DNA of 64,000 nucleotides from Metopolophium dirhodum (Eukaryota; Arthropoda; Insecta; Hemiptera; Aphididae). Of the stretch, positions 34,396 through 47,399 are shown piece by piece (position 1 is the stretch's first letter; each line of letters starts with the position of its first letter). The stretch lies in assembly GCF_019925205.1 (NCBI RefSeq), contig NC_083565.1, positions 21,418,241 to 21,482,240 on the forward strand, in the 5' to 3' direction. Both the position numbers and the translations under genes were made by a program. A model generated the notes under the pieces. It did not search any database, had not been told where the DNA came from, and was given only the letters and a program-made list of their open reading frames with translations.

Positions 34396-37300
34396 ATTGC
34401 TATATAGTTGATATAGGTCAATGAAAAACAAATAATAATAATTAATAAATATCCATATAAATCAGCATGGTTTTTTTGTTAAGTGAACTATTTTAATATA
34501 AAATAAAATTACGAGCGTATTATACCATATTTTTACTATTACGCACACGCCTCAATCTATTTTCGATATATTTTATCATGATAGAAGGGCTTAAATTACG
34601 TGCTTTAATACTGTGGCTAAAGTATTAACAATGTTTCGTTCTTGGGATTACGCACAGACTTTTTGTTGAAACAATACTTTGGTTTCGAACGTAACAAACG
34701 AAAGACGTTTGGGTCACTGCCAACACTATAATATACTATATAGGTACCTACTCGATATAATATTACCTATAATACAATATATTTCACAGCGATGTAATAC
34801 GTCTTATCGTAGGACTTATGGCACATCGAAAAAAATTACGCATTAACGTAAATGATAAAATATATGTTTTGTTGAATACGACAATAATTATATAACATAA
34901 AAAATATGTAAGCCTTTTTTTTTTTTTTTTTAACTAAAACAAAAAGAAAAACTAAAGAAAAATACATATAGGGGCACGTCATAATATAAAATCAAATATT
35001 ATTTATTCGCGTTGTTTTCCAGTACGTTGTGGTAACGTTGCACTAATGTAATAATAATATCCTGCATTAGTGCATTACCATTTACCAATCCAGTATTAAG
35101 GTGAGTAAAGGTGATACCAAAATTGAAACCATACGTCTTGATCAATACGAAAAATATCTGAATTTAAATAATGACGTTAATACTAGTACTTCTTAAGACG
35201 CAAAATCAAATCAACCCAGTACATAATATAATATTATATATAAATACAACTGAGCGTTTATAATGAATACACACAGCTTTTAATCTGAGATGCTAACAAA
35301 TTCCAATTAAACATTTAAAACAATCACGGAACCACGAGAAAGTTTTAACATAAATTTGGTTGCGATATTTTTGGGCCCCATCAAAAAGATTTTAGCATAA
35401 GAGCGAGGTTGTAATATTTTGTCGCAACTGCTTTCAGAAAATGGTTCATCTTATAGCATTGCGGTGGAAATACAATTTAATAGCTCTAAAAACAAAATAT
35501 TATTTTCCGGTATTATAGCGACTATATAGTATATAGTACTTAATTATGTTTTAAAAAAAATATAATAAAATGGCAAATCTGTGATTTATTATTTGTGGAT
35601 ATAATAGTTGTGTATAATATAAATAGTATGACGAGAAATACATCAAAGTTATGTCCCTACCTATGCATAATTTATGAGATTTTTGAAATTTTACGTAATC
35701 ATTGCAGAAAGTTACTGAAAAATTATGCGTAATATTTTAATAATTTTATAATATTTCTGGCAAATGGTAAGCGATAAATCGTATACACATGAGTAAAAAA
35801 CAGTTTTACGCTATACAAAATATTACGGATTTACAATTTTATAGCTTATTTCGATAAGGTTTTAAATAATGAAATATTATGTTCAGTTTTGAATATAATT
35901 ATAATTTATATATTATAATAAATAATATATTAAATACCTAAATGTTTGATTTTTATTATTTCTTTACGTTTTATGGTTAAATATATTACCTATTATATTA
36001 TAATATTATACTGTAAGTCATTGTTACGTACAAAATGACGTCCATATAGAATATGTAAATACAATGTAACATTAATTATTGACAACCGGACTAGGTACAA
36101 TAAATATAATTTTTCAAAACAATTTTTTTTTAAACTTCCATTTTAATATTTAACAACTTTTTATTTTAAAAGCAAATTACGGTTTTCACAGTTGAGTTCC
36201 CACTATCTACTAGTAAAGTCTAACAAAACTTGGTCTTTTGTATAAAAATTGGTATTTTGCATTCTAATTTACGCTCTAAGGACTGTCTTACAATATATAA
36301 TATACATAATACATATAGTTAAAATTCCTATTGTGTCTTGTTTTATATCACACAATTTGAATTTTTTTTATGTCTTACGAATGCGTAACTGTAATATAAC
36401 TGTATTATAGGTACTATCGTATTCTTGTATTTTTATTTTCATCACACTTTATCATATATATTTGTTTGAAACGACTTGATATTTTAAAAATGTACATTGG
36501 TTTTAAATTAGAATTGTACAATTAAATTAAAGACAATAATAATGATTTAGTAATTTGATAAAATAGTACTATCTATTATTGCAGATAATTTCAATTTTAG
36601 TTTTAAAATGCTTGAGAGTGGCTTGATAGTGTCACCATTGGATTACTTCTGTCTTAAGATCCACTCATGTATTTTTGATTACTCTTAGCATATATGCTTA
36701 TTTTGTCAATTGATACACACTGGATATTACTTAGGTATTTAAAATGAAAATGTTTTAAAGGTTGGCAAGGTTTAAAAATTAGTTTGAAAAACTATAAAAG
36801 AAAAAAAAAATTTTTATATTTTTTATTATAACATGTCTTTGAGACATTATTTGTAGGTTTTTGAATTTGTAACAAAAAATACTGAACTAAATAAGAAACG
36901 ATGACGATTCGGTTATTTAAGAAGATAATTTCTGATGTATTCCTCTCTGCAAATAATGTATTCGAAACTTATACACAAAGGCGCCCAAGTACACTAGGAA
37001 AACTAATTATATGTGAAACTTGAAACTACAATTGCATAAAATTGTCTCATACACTTATATATTATAGTAGTTTGACGCTGTAATGAGTTTCGTGCAACTT
37101 ATTTTTTTTTTAAACACGTTTTGCATGCACTTTTAGTTTTCACTTTGTCCATCAGTACAAAACAACATTTTGTCGTATTGATAAAATAAAATAAAATAAA
37201 GTAACAAACAAGATTTTTATAAGGACTTATGGATTTCTGATCCTTAACATGACCAAGTCACCAAGTAATAGCTAATATCCAATAAATGCAATATTATAAT

Positions 37301-37832
37301 TAATTAGGTTGTAAGAAGAATGAGTATATACTCTCAAGAGACACCCTACTAAATATTCCACTATCATACAATTATATTATATTTACATAGTATTATATAA
37401 TATTAGGTACCTATACATTATAACTACTTATATTAAAATTGCATGCAGGTCTGGTACCCATTGTTGTGCTATAATTATAATGGTATTTATAATTAACTAT
37501 TTAACGTTGCACGTATATGTTATTATTTTCATTAAGGTAATTTAAAATTATTTTTATTTTTTACTGAATTTATCGTTCAGTATTGTAGGTATTAACTATT
37601 AAAAGACCCGGTGCCATTGTAATTTTGTACACAAAATTACTCTCTATGGGAATAATGATTCTGTTCTGTAGAAACAACAAAATTTGATAATTAATTTTTT
37701 TACTAATATTTGGTAGTACTCTACAGGCCGCACCGAACTCAGTTTTTCAATATTTTAATCTTAAACTTTATTATATGTCTTCAAAATTAGTACAATTTCA
37801 AGCATTTTTTTATAAATTATATAATACCATTG
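34396..37832. other. Long A+T-rich intergenic stretch
   Basis: T18 tract near 34915. No credible coding frame or element boundary found. Confidence 0.45.
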
Positions 37833-37880
37833 CAGTGGCGTATTTAGGAATTTTGCTAGGGGGGGGGGGGGGTGAAATAT
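37833..37880 (+). repeat. CAGTGGCGTATTTAGG repeat end with G14 tract
   Basis: 'gcagtggcgtatttaggaat' is followed by TTTGCTA and 14 G (37859-37872). The CAGTGGCGTA...GGGG layout recurs in this window (3953, 4285, 12740) and is typical of a class of insect transposon ends. The opposite end was not found. Confidence 0.4.
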
Positions 37881-38178
37881 ATAATAATAAGTACACCCAT
37901 AAATACGTACATAATATTTTTAAAATCTTCTAACTTGTTGAGGTTAGTGTGAATCAAGGTTAAATGAGAATGAACACAAATTATATAGTACCTAATAGCA
38001 TTTATTATAAATTCATACTAACGTAAATTCCGTGTTTAATACGATAAACAAAAAAAATAGTTATAATACAAAATCCCGTTTTCTATTTTTTTTTTGTATG
38101 CTCAGTTCATCGATAACCTCATCTGGCATGATTATTGTATTGACCGGTGACATGCCAATAAAGCCAACACATTAAGAG

Positions 38179-38240
38179 TTTTACAATCATAGTTTAAACC
38201 TCGGTTACGCTTAACTTAGGTTTAAATTATGATTATAAAA
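38179..38240. repeat. 62-nt stem-loop with 23-bp arms
   Basis: The arms at 38179-38201 and 38218-38240 are reverse complements except for two positions, around a 16-base loop (cggttacgcttaactt). Both mismatches would be G:U pairs in RNA on one strand. It is followed by CGGGCCC. It could be a miRNA-like precursor or a tiny foldback MITE. Confidence 0.6.
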
Positions 38241-40066
38241 CGGGCCCTAAGTCGGTTCCAATGAACAAAGTATATAATAATAAATACTTAATTTATAGTT
38301 ATTATTCAATATTAGATAGGAAAATTTATAAAATATTTACTTCTGTCATACTATTTATTAGGTAAGACTTAATACTTAATAATAACTTGAAAAAAATCGT
38401 TCAGGCGTGGCAATTGATACAGGCACAGTACAAAATATTTTCAAGAATTCATGAATATTTGGATAAAACTCTTTATCACAAACATCTAAAGCATGTAACC
38501 CAGAGGTGAATACAATTTCTTCAGTCACTAACTACACTTCAGTCACTAAAAATAAAGCCACGCCCTATGGTAAATCTACTGCAGTCTTCATGATAATTTT
38601 GATTTATTTACCGACTATTTATCGGTTTAGTTTATTATAAATACTCATGCATGAAACATAAATCATAGAAAATTAAAAAATACAGTACACCATACTACCA
38701 TAGAGGTATATGTTTTGCTGTCCAATAGACATATATATGCCGCGAACGACTAGTGCCGTATAGTATATCAGAGCGGTAAAAATACTACGGCTAGAACATT
38801 TAGAAAACAGACATACTTAAGAGTAAGAAATAAGAAAACTTAACTTTACAAAAAAAAGGTCAAGAGGGGGGGGGGGATCTAAAAAAAAATAATTCCCGTA
38901 AAGTCGTTATTTCGATATGATACACCCTATCGACCCCCCTCCTAAATAAGTATCGGGTAGTAGATTAGTGCGGAAAAGTATGAAAACTAAGGTGGAAACT
39001 AATATATAACATTTCATTTTCAAATGTTATAGAATTGCGGGAAATTTGAAAAACTAGCACCGAGCCCCTTTTAAAGGAAAATTTAATATGTACGATTATA
39101 TTTTATTTTTTATTTCAAGGTCTTGAGATTATGTAAGTTACAAATAAGTTTTTTTGGTTATTCGATGATTCTTTTTATGCGTTATTATTACTAAATATTG
39201 ACTTTAAATATCTTATTTTTTCAAACTACAAAATCATGGTTTACATTTCTAAGCAAAAAATGTTAAAGATATCTAAACTATTTATTTCATGATGATATTC
39301 CAATCTCGTAAAACGTATATATATTTGAATATTCAACTGAAATAGTTAAATTATATTAAATACAAAAAGATATACTGAAATCGCCAAAAAAATGTTAATA
39401 ATTCATTATGATAATATATTTATGACAGCTGCTCGACTCTCAACATGTCATTGGTGACGTCTGTGGAAAGATCATTGCGTGAATGTCGTTCACTTTCGTT
39501 CCGATTTCGTCACCCGAATGTATTTTAGGATTCAGCTGTCAAAAAGCCAATATCCTGTTATACCTACCTAGCTAGTACCTACTGTTATTATAATAATTAC
39601 AGTTTGTATTTTATGAACATCTGGACAGATCAATTTGTGAACGGCGATTGACGAAATTTTTATCGCCGTCGTATGACTCCAACATTTTCAACCAAAAATC
39701 GATAAGAAAAAAAAAGAACATAATTTAATATTATGATATAACATCAAATTAATGAAAATTATATAATATTGATGGAACAAAATCTAGACTCATTTTTTTT
39801 TCAAAGATTATTACATAACATAATATAGTACCTACCTATGTTTAATTATTTATTTTGGCTATTCTATTATATATATTATTTCTATTATTTATACAGATCA
39901 AAAAACGTACCAGTTGCATTTATATATTATGAATCTAACACTAAACATCTCTCTAAAAATCGGTGTTATGTAATATTGTATTATTATATTATTACTGGAA
40001 ATATATTTATATTTATGTATATAATGTCATAATATATATGTATATAATATTACATGCTAAGTCTGT

Positions 40067-40101
<35 letters not shown>

Positions 40102-40756
40102 TAATTATAATATTTAGTTCTTGTGAGTTATATTATTAAATAATAATGATTGATATTACAGTACCTATATAAACGTCAACTAAACGTAGATTAAGATGCT
40201 CATCATGATCAAAGAAATAAGCATACAAAATCAGTTATTAAATAGTGTTAATAATCAGGAAAAAAAGTTGTATTAGGAGAAATCATAAATTAATATTATG
40301 TGTGCATTTGAAGCTGTCGATATAATATTGTAACAGTTTAACTGTTAATGTTCTCGTAATTATATAATGTTTTAAATGTATCTTTAAAATAATATGACTT
40401 CCGCATTAAAAATGTCGATAGAATAAGTACCTATATACAATAAGACATTGAATGATAAAAAAAAAAACGTAACTATTAAGTATAAATATTATGAGTTTTT
40501 TTTGCTTGGCCTATTTTATATTTTATATCAGATTGCAATCATGTTATATGTGCGTGGATGAACTCTGGATTTGCTTACCTCAGACTTTTTGCTAATCAAT
40601 GTAAAAGTCAATGGTTTAATATAACAATATTTATAATATCCTCAATGAAGATTCATCATACTAATAAATAAGTACTGTAATATTGGAATTGAATAAAACA
40701 ACTACCAACACTTTTTTTCAACAACGAGTAAAAATATGCTGTTCGGTTTAGTATTT
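38241..40756. other. Intergenic DNA with simple repeats
   Basis: G11 run at 38866-38876. TGACAGCTG at 39423 and CAGCTGTCA at 39533 are an inverted pair about 120 bases apart around a GC-richer core, possibly a small MITE. (AT)14 microsatellite at 40071-40098. The 64-codon frame at 39838-40032 is A+T-biased and not called. Confidence 0.4.
40071..40098. repeat. (AT)14 microsatellite
   Basis: An uninterrupted AT dinucleotide run. Confidence 0.95.
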
Positions 40757-41990
40757 TAGATTCTGAGTGGAACGATGAATGTATTGATTTTACAATGATG
40801 TGTGTTTTTTATTTTTTTTTGTGTCTGTCATCACCTTTTAGGACAGTTAAAGTGTTTGGATTTTCTTCAACAGTATCGTTTCTGATAGGAAAGTGAATCT
40901 AGTTGGTACTTTGGGGGGTTAAAAGTAAAAATGTCCTAGTAGTTTTCAAAAGCGACGTGAAAAATAAAATAAAAATTAAGGAAAAACGGGAATTTTTACG
41001 CAAAATCTGTTTACGAGAAAATCGATCTTGGTTTTTGGCGCAACTCTAAAACAAATGATTGTAGGTACATGAAATTTTGACTGAATGTTTATATAAACAT
41101 TTTCTATACGCCATAACATTTTCCGAATATTTTGACTTATTTTGAGCTGTTTACGTACATTTTCCGTTTCCATTTTTTTTAGTTTTTTTTTGCTATAAGT
41201 ATTAATACAATTTTATTTGTTGGTTAAAAAAGCTTGAAAATTTAATAGAAGGCTCCTAGGTTATTGTTTCAAAGGCAGATAAAAAAATTTAAAAATCCTT
41301 AATTACAGTTTTTATTTATAAGCATTTAAAGTTCAAATTTTGACAAAATACGGAAAAATCACGAAAATTAGCAAATTATTTTGAGTTGAGAATTCATAAT
41401 AATTTTTATTTTTAAATCTAAGATTTAATAATGTAATGCAAGATTATCTATAAGTTTGTTTACCTTTATAAAAAAAAAAATGTCTACAAGAAAGTAAAAT
41501 TACATTTTTATGAGCGTTTGAAATTCATATTTTTACAACATTTGATATTCACTCGATATCGTGAAAGCGTGAAAAATTAATATAAGGCTCCTGTTATATC
41601 GTTTTAATAGCAGTTACAAAATATTAAAAATACATAGGCACGATTTTTTTTTATAAGCATTTAAAGTTCAAATTTTGACAAAATTTATCAAATTTTTAAT
41701 TTAATAATTATTTTGTAGTTAAAAATTTATAAAATGTTCAACTTTTATAGCTAAGGATTGAAAATTGAAAACAAGGCTCCACGTAAATAGGTTATATATA
41801 AATTACTTTATTCACAATAATATCATCAAATATACTTGGTAATATCATAGGCTGACTGACCGTTTTCGGTCAGAATCGTTTTTCTTATACAATGATATTA
41901 TATCATTGAATTCAAATTTAACACCATCCATTACAGTGACCCACTTGTAACCTACTGTACAGTAGAGCGACATCCACTTACCCACCTTTT
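40757..41990 (+). repeat. Repeat A, full-length copy lacking the internal duplication
   Basis: Starts AGATTCTGAGTGGAACGATG and ends CCCACC plus a T tract, with the same order of internal blocks as 22337-23801 but without about 230 bases around 41555. Its reverse strand has the 65-codon frame 40976-41173. The copy is close to the one at 22337, so the family was mobile or duplicated not very long ago. Confidence 0.85.
40976..41173 (-). other. Small ORF inside repeat A (second open copy)
   Basis: 65 codons, METENVRKQLKISQNIRKM at the start and KIPVFP at the end. Same length and frame as 3158-3355, with mostly single-residue changes. No signal peptide, domain or splice context; see that entry for why the case is weak. 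Confidence 0.2.
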
Positions 41991-42510
41991 TATATTAATT
42001 TAGTACATACAATTTACCAACTGTCCAAAAAAACTGAAAATATTTTTTTATTCTATAATCATTTTTCGAGATGTCTTATTACCTCTTTAAGAAAATTTGT
42101 CAACATAATATAATACCTATACGTGTAATATTTTAATTATTCTACTTGCTCTGGCGAACATCGGTGTAGACATACAGTATTTATTTGAAAAATCTCGAAA
42201 AGGCTGAGTTTTAAAATACTTTTCAATAAAACAATGAACAAACACACTTTATTTTTTCACCAGGTTATGGTCATAGTTATTGACTGCATTATACAGGCAA
42301 ATACAATATTATGCCAATGGTTGTATGCGGATAGCACTGATAATTGAACAAGTTTTACTATCCACTTATTGACAAATTATAATTCTATCATTTATATGTA
42401 TATTTTACATATATTTACATACTATATGTATATTTTCACTGCGGTGGACAGAGGAGTAACTGCTTTACGTTTTATTATAAGAGAATTTGATAATTTTTTT
42501 TTTTTTATAG
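41991..42510. other. Intergenic or intronic DNA
   Basis: No feature found, apart from the polypyrimidine tract at its right edge that leads into the next candidate exon. Confidence 0.4.
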
Positions 42511-42609
42511 GTTTACCCAAAACACATAATATATATTCAAATACGCTCGTCAAGATGGGCGTTGGTCATTCGAACAGACAAGATCGCTCGTGTCCTTTGG
42601 ATGGTGATG
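42511..42609 (+). other. Candidate 99-nt exon with an ATG
   Basis: A T14-ATAG acceptor ends at 42510, and the donor GATG|GTGAGT starts at 42610; both are strong. The 33 codons between are open and symmetric (phase 1 to phase 1). Inside, GTCAAGATGG is a good start context for MGVGHSNRQDRSCPLDGDG, whose Met-Gly start could be myristoylated. It may be the first coding exon of a + strand gene extending right. I do not recognise the protein. Confidence 0.35.
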
Positions 42610-43184
42610 GTGAGTGATTATAACTATATTTACATATCCAATTATAAAAGTGTAGACATATTATAATATTATATAGACAATAAACAATTACAAGTATCGT
42701 TCACGTGACGTATCAATTATGTTACACACATTACACATAATATTATTATATCACCGTCAGTAATAATAATATTGTTGTCATAGATCATGATTACAATAGA
42801 GATTCAATGTGGCCATATTATTATATCATGACCACATTACAGCTTCAATTAAATTTTAAATAATTTATTGTATTTTATCAGATGTCCCTCGTAAATAATC
42901 ATTGTGAATGTTATTTTTTTGGTTTGCTAATCGATAAGAAAACATAAAAAAAATAAAAAAAACTGTACAATTTTGTCCATTTATTTCTATTTAAAGATAA
43001 TTATGTTATATGGTACTTCTGTACTTTGTTTTCTGTTTTATTTATCGCGAAACGTGTCGGTGAAATATTGAAATGTAACGAAATTGGGAACTGTAAATAT
43101 TCCATAAAATACAGTACCTATAATGATGTTATAAAAATATACGATGAAAGAAAATTATATTTTTTTATTGTCTTTTTGTCAAAT
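42610..43184. other. A+T-rich DNA, possible intron
   Basis: Nothing identified. Confidence 0.4.
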
Positions 43185-43870
43185 TTTAGTTTCTGAGCGG
43201 AGCGAAAGAATGTATTGATTTTACAATGATGTGTTTTTTTCTGTCTGCCAGCACCTTTTTAGGATAGTAAAAATATTCTGATTTTCTACTTCAACATCTT
43301 TTCTGGTAGGAAAATATCTGGTTGGTACTTTGGAGGATCAAAACTAAGTAAGTAAATTCCCAATAGTTTTCAAATGCGTTGGGAAGAACAAAAAAAAAAG
43401 TAATTTTGCGATAAAATCAATTTTTTTTTTGAAGCAACTCAAGAACTCATAATTGTAACCTTTTCACCAAATGTCTATTTTCCATATATTATAATAACTA
43501 ATTTTAATTGTTTTTGAGCCATGAGAAGTTTATGATTTTTTTTTATCAATTACGTTTTATCAATTTATAATTTTTTGCCCGATCAAATACTTGTAAAATA
43601 TATAATACAGATATAAAATTTCTCATAAGTTGTTAATATTTTAATTTAAAAAAAAAATAACGTTATGAGTGCAGTTAAAATTTGGACTAAATTCATAAAA
43701 AGCTCGACAATTTAAAAATTATTTTTTGGTTAGAAATTCATAAAAAAATGTTTTTTCACAGCTAACATTTGAAAATGTAATAGAAGATTCCTCGAAAAGT
43801 TATTCCTTAAACAGAAAATAAAAGTTTACTGTTAAATATCTTTAACTCTATGGGCGTTAAATTATACTAA
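43185..43870 (+). repeat. Repeat A, 5' two-thirds, diverged
   Basis: 'tttctgagcggagcgaaaga' followed by 'gtattgattttacaatgatg' is the family start. The body follows in order, but the copy lacks the 3' end with the ctgtacagcag word. Confidence 0.65.
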
Positions 43871-45114
43871 ATTCTAATTTTCTTTATGTATATAATTAAA
43901 TATTATCTAAGTGTTGGTACGCATTTACGATTATTGTTTGAATGTATATATTATTAATTGTACACATTACGCAATATTGATATTTGAATCAGGAACAGTT
44001 TTCTAATATAATATGATATATTTTGTATTTGTCCCGTGATCCAAGTAACGGCACAATTTTTATATTTCCTACCTACTTTAAACCGATGATACACGTCGAC
44101 GATAGGTTAACACATTTTGGGTCGGTTGATTTTACCAAAATATCATTATAATTTTGAACTGAATAGTAAAACTATATTGTGTTGACCCAAGGTAAGTGTG
44201 AAATAATATAATACCTACGTATTTCATCGATGAACCGATGGCATTATAATATTATGGAGTCATTCCATTCACAACCTCATTGGACAACCGACCATCGTAA
44301 TAAGAACTAAGAAGTATTATTATTTTCTTCGCTTCAACATAGTACCTAATAAATTATTTATTAGTAATGGTTGGAGGCCGTAATTAATACATATTGAAGG
44401 TATTTTATGACTCACGCGTAAAGGTTTATTATACATTTATAAGACTATAAGCACGGACGATGGACATAATATTATATTGAAAGGCTATTGTTGTTATGAT
44501 ATTTTATTTTTTTTAATACTCAGCATAGATGTTTTATTCGATTACACAAATATTATCGAATGCTACATTTCACAGTGTTACCTCATAAATTACACCGATA
44601 AAAGGGCGGAGAGCGGGGTTAGTTGTTACAATTTACACATAATATATAATTTAATAATAATACTTTTATTATTATCGTAATTAACGTTTGGCACAATTAT
44701 TGAGGAACTTCTTATAGGTATCATTTTGTATCAAAATAGTAAGAAAAGGTAAATTTTTACTACTAAAATAAAAATGTTAATTGAATCGTAATACAATTTG
44801 GAGACTGTTGGTACTTGTTATGCACAGAGACTGTCGATTGCGCTCCAATGTCAGGTAAACAAAATGTTCCTCCTTTATCATGTTGTTATTGCGTCTTGTT
44901 ACAAAGTAACTGAGCGTTAAATTACACTATTTATAATGGTATGTAGTGGTGTACAATAATAATGATTTGAGATTGAGAAAATTAATTAAGCTAAACATTT
45001 TACATAAACACATATAATAATATTTTCATATCATTATTTATTATGATGTATCTAGGTCATATGGATCAGTCTAACATTTAATGATTAAAATAAAATAACA
45101 ATAATAAACAGAAT
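43871..45114. other. Intergenic or intronic DNA
   Basis: Donor-like CCCAAG|GTAAGT at 44192 and TGTCAG|GTAAAC at 44855 stand out, but neither has a convincing exon before it. Confidence 0.35.
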
Positions 45115-45470
45115 AAACCAGAGAAAGTCGCTCTGATGAACAGTAGGTGTCCAGAGGGGTCGCTGTGACGGATTGGTTATATTTGAAGTCAATTATATAA
45201 AATCATTGCATTCGAAAACCGATCCTGAGCGAACACTGTCTGTCTCCCTTTGATATTAGGTACTAAGTATATTTTATGATATTTGTTGCCCCCCTCCCTC
45301 CCCCCCAAAAAAGACTAACTAAATTCACTTTCTTCCCAGAAAATGTGCTGAAATAGAAAATCAAAGGATTTTTACTACCCAAAAAGGTAAACACAGACAC
45401 AGACAAAACAATTAAAAAAAACCACACATCACTGTATAATACTAAAATCAATACGTTCATCTATAAAATT
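45115..45470 (-). repeat. Repeat A, both ends with the middle deleted, reverse
   Basis: 'gtcgctctgatgaacagtag' (reversed 3' end) at 45127 and 'gatcctgagcgaacactg' at 45220 lead to reversed 5' sequence ('acacatcactgtataatact', 45423). The 65-codon - strand frame at 45263-45460 is part of this copy, not a gene. Confidence 0.65.
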
Positions 45471-45691
45471 GCAATTAGTATTAAAATATATTAATTTTAT
45501 TTAGTTTAATATTATAAACATAAGTTTTAAGTGAAATAACATTACGGTACTATTATATTAAATTGTAAGGGGGTTTTATTTTATTTTTTAAATTGTTTAT
45601 CAATACATTCTCATAATTTTATTTTCATATGTTGACCCCGACCCAATACAAACTACGAACTATCTTCATATTTTTAATTTACCTGACTTAG

Positions 45692-45839
45692 GGACGCAAC
45701 CAAACACTGGAAAGGTATAAAAGATCGAAATTGGACGCAATCAGATAACGCCCGTTATGCAATAGCTGCAATGTTTCGTAACCATTTTAAAATCGTGGGT
45801 CAACCCATCAAACTTCACATGATGTCCAGTTTTTTTTAA
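45692..45839 (+). other. Coding-like segment, unrecognised
   Basis: After a fair acceptor (TTTACCTGACTTAG) a frame of 49 codons runs to TAA at 45837. It reads RDATKHWKGIKDRNWTQSD, then NARYAIAAMFRNHFKIVGQP. Codon use and G+C are well above the surroundings. It could be an exon, or a relic of a gene or transposon; the domain is not recognised and no good donor follows. Confidence 0.3.
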
Positions 45840-46968
45840 CCTCTACCAGGAAATTGGAAATATTAAAAACAAAAAAATACCTTTGGTACATTATATTATA
45901 CTTTGGTAATAGGTATTGTGTTATTTTTATTTATTATTTTTAGCAACATTATAATAGTCACATACATGAGTGTAGTAATATATTATAATTTATAATATTA
46001 TTATTTAATGTTTAAGTTGTTTTTTTTTTTTTGTTATACCAGCATTAATGTTGTACATCTCATAATAACCGAACATTCCATCAAATGAAATGTCAAATGG
46101 GTAGTTTTTATTCATCTTCTTACTAGCAGCTCGAAAAGTTACTTTTAAAATACTTATCTAGATTTTATATTACTATTTTGTTTGACATATTTTATACGAT
46201 TCTAAAACCAATATTGACAGGCATAATAATAACATGTCATAAATGGGATTATAGGACTCGATAAGATATAACACGGAGACATACCACACGTCCACATAGC
46301 ATTACGTATGTAACTATATATACGCATTGACGTTTGATTGGAAAATAGTAGTAATCCAATTTTGTTTAAATATATTTATATTTACGCATTGGACTATTTT
46401 CTTGCACGAAGACATAATATTAGAAAGAAAAAAAAAACATTTTAAACCTCAATGCTCATGGGAAAAATATAATATATTGATTATTGAATAATGATGTACG
46501 TTTTGAATTATAATTGCTTTATCTTATTTAAACCAAACAAGTTAATAGGTGCATATTTAGTGTCTTTGTATGTAGTGTACCTACATTATATTAAATGTGG
46601 TTACCAAAATTAATGGCAATCGCATTTTAACCGGGTCGTTTTGAACATGGATTTTGATGACATTTAAACCAAAACGTTCAGGTAGCATTTCGAAAGAAAT
46701 CGAGCTAAGTCTAATGACTGATAAATGATAATATAGTGACCACAATGTTCAGTTAGCTGATTTGCTGCTCTCTAAAAATGCTCCGATCAGTACCTCTATA
46801 ATATATATTATTAAGCACGTCAAACTTTGGAATGGCAACTTGTGTCCATTATTAACGTTTTTTCTGTATGTCAACGACGGCTACCTCTTTAACGGAAACA
46901 ATAAACATGTGCCGTTTTATTTTCCTTCTTGAATTTTTACGAACCGTTCAGATCCATGGTCGCAACCA
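45840..46968. other. Intergenic or intronic DNA
   Basis: No feature supported. Confidence 0.4.
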
Positions 46969-47151
46969 ATGACTGATTCCATCCACCCATATAATTTCCT
47001 AGATAATATTGTCCATTATCTACTCCCGACATTGTTAGGTAATCCTAAGAGCTATGACGATCCTATATCTGACATACGGGGCTATCTTCTTGACCATTTT
47101 TACCGTTTTGACCGTTTTGTGTTCGTTTTCCGCGTACATTTTAATAAATAA
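46969..47151 (+). other. Hypothetical 60-codon ORF
   Basis: MTDSIHPYNFLDNIVHYLLP start, FRVHFNK end, with AATAAA overlapping the stop. G+C is raised like that of the adjacent peptidase relic, but the frame does not match that family. No motif; may be chance. Confidence 0.15.
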
Positions 47152-47399
47152 CTAGTTTGTGTGTTAAAATGTAATCGACTTCGCAAAACGATAAAGTCAA
47201 TTTCACACGGTTATTTTATTTAAGTCATATTTAGACTTTTAGTTGTGTGTTATCCTACACGGCCAAGTTCCAAAAATTGAAAATCAACCGTCCTAACCGG
47301 ATATATTATAGTAACATTTCCACGCCTATTAAAAAACGATTAAAAAACTTCGTATTTTTTGCACGAAGTTTTATCTCGTGAATATTCGGCTGAAAACAT

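Noticed and set aside
45263..45460. 65-codon - strand frame
   Set aside because: Lies inside a reversed repeat A copy and does not match the conserved small frame of that family.
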